A DNA stretch of 64,000 nt, taken from contig CANLVN010000002.1 of the NCBI GenBank assembly GCA_947494705.1, positions 62,001-126,000 of the forward strand, written 5' to 3'. A model generated the notes under the pieces. It saw nothing but the letters and a program-made list of their open reading frames with translations, ran no database searches and had not been told where the DNA came from. Both the position numbers and the translations under genes were made by a program. This document shows positions 61,401 to 64,000 of this stretch, piece after piece (within the stretch, counting starts at the first letter, position 1; every line of letters begins with the position of its first letter). Source of the stretch: an uncultured Erythrobacter sp. (GTDB lineage Bacteria > Pseudomonadota > Alphaproteobacteria > Sphingomonadales > Sphingomonadaceae).

Positions 61401-61627
61401 GTGATACGAATGCGCGCGCCGTTCCAGATCAACTGCGGATCGCGATGCTCCTCCCGCTCCCGCGTCTCGCCTTGTGCTAGCGGTCGGCTACGGGGATAGT
61501 GGACCGGCTCACGCTGCTCACGATCCTCCTCGCGACGAAAGAAACTCTCCATCTCCGCAGTCGGAATATTCCGCCGCGAAGCTTCATCATGCTTGAACGC
61601 ACCAACATGTTTGGGGCCTTTGGCCAT
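58436..61627 (-). CDS. Type III-like DNA methyltransferase (Mod), unusually long
   Basis: An N6-adenine methyltransferase of the beta order, 1063 residues. The catalytic motif DPPYGIKF is at about 206-213; the AdoMet-binding motif DPTCGSGTTATVSEQ comes about 290 residues later, with a target-recognition region between them. GDSLQVMASLAE and TWKDGIHTYLAYLRDRLVVM also fit Mod proteins. Usual type III Mod subunits are about 600-700 residues; here about 400 extra C-terminal residues follow, including a Rossmann-like AAREAVDNRFDLVIACAFNF. Its ATG shares one base with the upstream DUF3883 stop. It would protect host DNA from the restriction helicase. Confidence 0.93.
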   Translation of the reverse strand: MAKGPKHVGAFKHDEASRRNIPTAEMESFFRREEDREQREPVHYPRSRPLAQGETREREEHRDPQLIWNGARIRITPEQMKKLAETGELELGDAQLVWRGKDTQDWSDLIVNVPPLYIQEKIHPKAIIDDLKRRAAKNAEEESDAPDLFGDLFLDFNGIDPEAKTEFYQHDQHWSNRMILGDSLQVMASLAEREALRGKVQCIYFDPPYGIKFNSNWQVSTMSRDVKDGKQTDIAREPEQVKAFRDTWKDGIHTYLAYLRDRLVVMRDLLADSGSVFVQIGDENVHRVRAVLDEVFGEDNFVAEITVQKTTSATNVNLPLVCDYVLWYGRKIDFLKYRPLFRTKDLEAGGASHYNLVLGEDGLIRPITPEERAGSVEVDGLSPVTLSDLQSASMGREKGEGAASWFPVALNGTVYRPTTKTRWKSNQEGFSRLKKAGRVAAQSTTIRYVRRLTDFNVYGYHNVWTDIGGAPDRRYVVETSPNIVQRCILMATDPGDLVIDPTCGSGTTATVSEQWGRRWITIDTSRVALTLARTRIMSARYPWYILGDSDEGRKKEAELSLRPIPEKPVHRDIRQGFVYERVPHIMLKDIVSNARIDDVWERWQQELEPLREALNRRRKRIYADESAGYNREETQIAPDPANPDLPPFEEWTMPREPGTPWPDEALKPFTAAQKDSTKRATREKHLAKLNEILGRAYALETLPDAPVDPWDDEEAIALHAQWWEARIARQKEIDEVIAKTAETEYLYDKPYEDPGRVRVAGPFTVESLSPHRVLPASEDDSLAEDLDAAEGKRVRDDDGANNDFAAIVIEYLKSEGVKQQEKGDRIRFESVIPWPGQWIGAEGRFMEGPEGNQTERRAAIFIGPEFGTTGRSDLVAAAREAVDNRFDLVIACAFNFDAHSSELDGLGSLKILKARINPDMHMSDELKNTGSGNMFVVFGEPDVEILDAGDTGGGDEIRVKVNGVDVFDPNTGDIRSNDTKGIAAWFIDTDYNEESFFVRHAYFLGANDPYSSLKTALKAEIDEEAWSTLYSDTSRPFERPDGGRIAVKVINHFGDEVMKVFSV

Positions 61628-62649
61628 CAGTTTGTAACCTTCGGAATAAGTCGTCCCTCATAGGATAGCGGTTCGAGTTCGAACCGCCTCCTCACTTCGT
61701 GTGGCTTCAGCACGGACACGGTTGCCTTCTTGGTCAGCGCATCTGTGACGATTGCCAATCTCCATCTTGGATTGATCTCCAACCCGTTCTTGAATTCGTT
61801 GCGGGTGAGGTAGAAGCGCTGGACAGCACCCGACGTACCTTTCACCTCGACGTGCAATTCTTTGCGTCCCTTGGTGAACTTGAAGTCATACCCGCAGACG
61901 ATCTTGGTCATATTGATGCAGTCGTAGCCCTGCTTCTTGAAGTGCGCGATCACCTTCTTTTCCGAAGCTTCTTCAACTGCTTTACGTTGTTCAGGAGTTC
62001 CGAAGCCGCGCAATGGATCAGTTTCGTTCAGTGATGGGTCGGGGAGGCTTTCGGCATCCGGATTGTGAACTGCGATCGGCTTCAGTTTCGCCATTTGGCG
62101 ATCAAGAATTTTGAGAACCTCGCGCTTGTTCGCCTCGGATTTCGCGTTCCGGCTTTTCAGGTCCGGCCCGGCAAGGAAGGAGTATTTTCCTTGCCGTACC
62201 GACACGTGCGAAAACGGCATCGTGCGTTGTTCGGGAGGGATGAACCAGGCCGAGCCACTTTCGATGCAATATGACCAATCGTAACCCGGTCGCTCATCGC
62301 CGGTAGACTTCTTCTTGCGATCCTTAGGCGGGTCGAGCCATTCGCCCATCAGCGTTGCGTTTTCATACCAACCCACAATATGCACGCCCGGATGCTTCGG
62401 GTTCTTGGCTAGACACACCACTGTCCAACCTTCGTTGTCGGTCGCGTGATGCGGAGCAGACGTCCCGCTTTGCGGAGGCACGTAGACGTAATAGCGCCCA
62501 TCGGGACCGGGCATGAAATTGAATGCTTCATGGCCGGTCTTCTTGCTGCGCTCTTTGCGATGTTCGATCAGCCAGCCAAAGTTTCCATCGACCGGTTCAC
62601 CGCGATAATATTGCGACCAACCGACCTTGATCCAAAGAATTTTCCTCAT
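61627..62649 (-). CDS. DUF3883 domain protein (PD-(D/E)XK-like) in the restriction operon
   Basis: A 340-residue protein. The N-terminal two-thirds is unrecognised (MRKILWIKVGWSQYYRGEPV onward) and rich in Trp and Tyr. The C-terminal DUF3883-like part has EKKVIAHFKKQGYDCINMTK, then GYDFKFTKGRKELHVEVKGT, where Asp followed by Glu-x-Lys matches a PD-(D/E)XK nuclease pattern (about residues 253-270), and FYLTRNEFKNGLEINPRWRL. DUF3883 is often found with restriction and helicase genes. It overlaps Res by 4 bases and Mod by 1 base. Confidence 0.85.
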   Translation of the reverse strand: MRKILWIKVGWSQYYRGEPVDGNFGWLIEHRKERSKKTGHEAFNFMPGPDGRYYVYVPPQSGTSAPHHATDNEGWTVVCLAKNPKHPGVHIVGWYENATLMGEWLDPPKDRKKKSTGDERPGYDWSYCIESGSAWFIPPEQRTMPFSHVSVRQGKYSFLAGPDLKSRNAKSEANKREVLKILDRQMAKLKPIAVHNPDAESLPDPSLNETDPLRGFGTPEQRKAVEEASEKKVIAHFKKQGYDCINMTKIVCGYDFKFTKGRKELHVEVKGTSGAVQRFYLTRNEFKNGLEINPRWRLAIVTDALTKKATVSVLKPHEVRRRFELEPLSYEGRLIPKVTN

Positions 62650-64000
62650 TCAGCATCCCCAAAGACCCGGTCGACGAGCCTCGCAAAATCTTCCTCCATG
62701 GAAGCCCAATTGCAGAACTCAGCAAAGTGCCAACGCCCGAAGCCGCCGAGCTGGTTCACGCCAGGAACCCAGAGCGTTTCCATTGTATCCTTCTTCGCGA
62801 CGGCATCCTCTCCCCGGTAACCTTTCACCTCGAGGACGAGATTGATCGGCTCGCCTCTTCCAGCATCAAGCCTTACAAGAAAGTCGGGAACATACCGCCG
62901 CGCGACACCGCCACACAGATAGGGTACTTCAAAGCCCAATCCTTGGTTTTTCGCGAAGGCCAAAACCTTTGGATGGCTTTCGAGCACATTGGCGAGCTCG
63001 CCCTCCCAATCACTGTCCAGCACAACATGACTGATGTGGCTTCTCGGCGGACGGGCCGCTGTCGCCTGGCACGGTTTGGAGGTGATGAAGTTGACGAAAT
63101 GGGTCGAGCCCTTCGGATTGTAGCTGTCCAGAACGGCCTTGATCTTTACATCGTCACCAGCCCCTCGGTTGCATGCAGCATCGATCTTCTCCGAGGCTCG
63201 CGCCAGTAAATGCTGATAGAGGATCGCCCCGATCGGAACGCCTTGAGGGACGAGATACCCGGCATCGATCCACCGCCGCGCGATCCGTTGAACTTGTGGA
63301 AACAGGTGCTGTTTCGGGATGCCGTCTTCGTCGCGGAAGACATTGTAGAGCAGGTGTTTAGCCAGATTGAAACTGATCTCCGAGGGGCGGAGGGAATCGA
63401 GCACCGTTGGCGTGATAACAACGCCTTCACCGACAATGCCTTCCATGAAAACCTTGGTCGGCCCGATATCGGCGGGCGTGATCGTCAGCCGACTGTCCTC
63501 GTTGAATTCGGCTACCAGCTTCTCATTGGGCAAATCCTTTCGGTAACCGCTGACACGCGGATACTCGATCTCAAGCTCACTTCGCTCGCGCATCGCATGC
63601 ACGCGCGTGACGGGTTTCGGCTTGACCGGGGTCGCAGTCTGCGGCTTGCCGGTGAAGTCGAACGGAATGCCCATGACATCCGCGTATTCGACATCGAACA
63701 GGCCGCTTTCGTTCAATTCATAGGACTGCCTGCGCAACCCACGACCGACCACCTGCTCGCACAAGAGTTGGGTGCCGAACGCGCGAATACCGAGGATGTG
63801 CGTGACGGTGTTTGTGTCCCAGCCTTCGGTGAGCATCGAAACCGAAACGACGCATCGGATCTGTTCGCCAAGTTTTCCTTTTCTCCCAACCGTGTTCATC
63901 ACTTCGCGTAGAAGATCGGAATCACTTACATCTTCCGGATTGCCAGCCCCTTCGCGCTGAGCAAGCTCGCGTTTGAACAAGTCGATCTCGGCCTCGGCTG
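62646..64000 (-). CDS. Type III restriction helicase/nuclease (Res), C-terminal part; 5' end outside window
   Basis: The coding frame runs off the right edge; about 450 C-terminal residues are visible and the TTG at 63980 is not a real start. Helicase motifs V and VI are seen in VVSVSMLTEGWDTNTVTHIL and QLLCEQVVGRGLRRQSYELN. The C-terminal nuclease is a PD...ExK type: RYVPDFLVRLDAGRGEPINL then VLEVKGYRGEDAVAKKDTME, ending near the tip of the protein. DEAD-type motifs I-II must lie outside. It is the first visible gene of the five-gene operon and overlaps the DUF3883 gene by 4 bases. Confidence 0.9.
   Translation of the reverse strand, partial: AEAEIDLFKRELAQREGAGNPEDVSDSDLLREVMNTVGRKGKLGEQIRCVVSVSMLTEGWDTNTVTHILGIRAFGTQLLCEQVVGRGLRRQSYELNESGLFDVEYADVMGIPFDFTGKPQTATPVKPKPVTRVHAMRERSELEIEYPRVSGYRKDLPNEKLVAEFNEDSRLTITPADIGPTKVFMEGIVGEGVVITPTVLDSLRPSEISFNLAKHLLYNVFRDEDGIPKQHLFPQVQRIARRWIDAGYLVPQGVPIGAILYQHLLARASEKIDAACNRGAGDDVKIKAVLDSYNPKGSTHFVNFITSKPCQATAARPPRSHISHVVLDSDWEGELANVLESHPKVLAFAKNQGLGFEVPYLCGGVARRYVPDFLVRLDAGRGEPINLVLEVKGYRGEDAVAKKDTMETLWVPGVNQLGGFGRWHFAEFCNWASMEEDFARLVDRVFGDAE

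Larger units (their letters stand above)
32448..64000. mobile_element. Genomic island / probable integrative conjugative element, left part
   Basis: It begins at the tRNA-Gly att copy, is followed inward by a P4-type integrase, and carries a sugar-utilisation locus of lower GC, a trb mating-pair-formation operon, and a restriction-like operon. With the tRNA fragment on the minus strand at the left, the reconstituted intact tRNA-Gly is expected at the right end, beyond 64000. No relaxase, coupling protein (TraG/TraD) or replication gene is visible in this part, so transfer ability is unproven. Confidence 0.75.

Noticed and set aside
63146-63911. Plus-strand frames opposite the Res gene
   Set aside because: The minus-strand frame carries helicase motifs V/VI and the nuclease motif; the plus frames are biased shadows.

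Overview
The window looks like a chromosome segment of a marine or aquatic alphaproteobacterium of the order Sphingomonadales, most likely family Erythrobacteraceae. Supporting signs are the high GC content, TonB-dependent receptors, a flagellar cluster with FliA/FliD/FliS, dispersed TGTCCGC...GCGGACA palindromes, and a Trb-type conjugation operon with a LysR/DUF2274 end, an arrangement I recall from sphingomonad conjugative elements. Species and strain cannot be read from the sequence.

Left part (1-32.4 kb, core-like chromosome). It starts with the 3' part of S-formylglutathione hydrolase. Next come a flavin reductase/TetR pair and an nhaA/hydrolase pair. A flagellar patch follows (fliS, fliD, a truncated flhB, a truncated flhA, fliA). 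Then come a beta-propeller/amidohydrolase, an amino-acid permease, an aldehyde dehydrogenase/phosphotransferase/acyl-CoA dehydrogenase operon, MTA phosphorylase, a DEAD-box helicase, small secreted and YciI proteins, bifunctional PutA, dCTP deaminase, a low-GC orphan gene between two palindromic repeats, a ferredoxin reductase, a glutathionyl-hydroquinone reductase, a saccharopine-dehydrogenase-like reductase and a zinc-type TonB receptor. The most surprising point is that flhB and flhA are both cut to their cytoplasmic C-terminal domains and joined head to head at one junction near 6.47 kb, so the flagellar export gate cannot be built from these copies.

Right part (32.45-64 kb, integrated element). 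A 45-bp copy of the 3' end of a tRNA-Gly(GCC) is followed by a P4-type tyrosine integrase. This marks the left end of an island whose right end, expected at an intact tRNA-Gly, lies beyond the window. The cargo falls into three blocks. (1) A lower-GC sugar locus holds a ROK kinase, a LacI regulator, a TonB receptor, a clan GH-J-like glycosidase, a sodium/sugar symporter and galT-galK-galE; together these suggest import and splitting of a fructose- and galactose-containing sugar. (2) A mating-pair-formation operon runs trbB-C-D-E-J-K-L-F-G-I-DUF2274 with a convergent LysR gene; no relaxase or coupling protein is visible. (3) A defence-like operon has five genes coupled by 1-4 bp overlaps: a type III restriction helicase/nuclease (cut by the window edge), a DUF3883 nuclease-like protein, a very long type III-like DNA methyltransferase, an unrecognised 199-residue protein, and a RelE-like domain fused to a UvrD-type helicase. 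This enlarged type III-like operon is the best candidate in the window for an unusual system.

I saw no rRNA genes, no complete tRNA gene and no CRISPR array. Start sites were moved from the longest reading frame where a ribosome binding site, a signal peptide or overlap with the upstream gene supported it.
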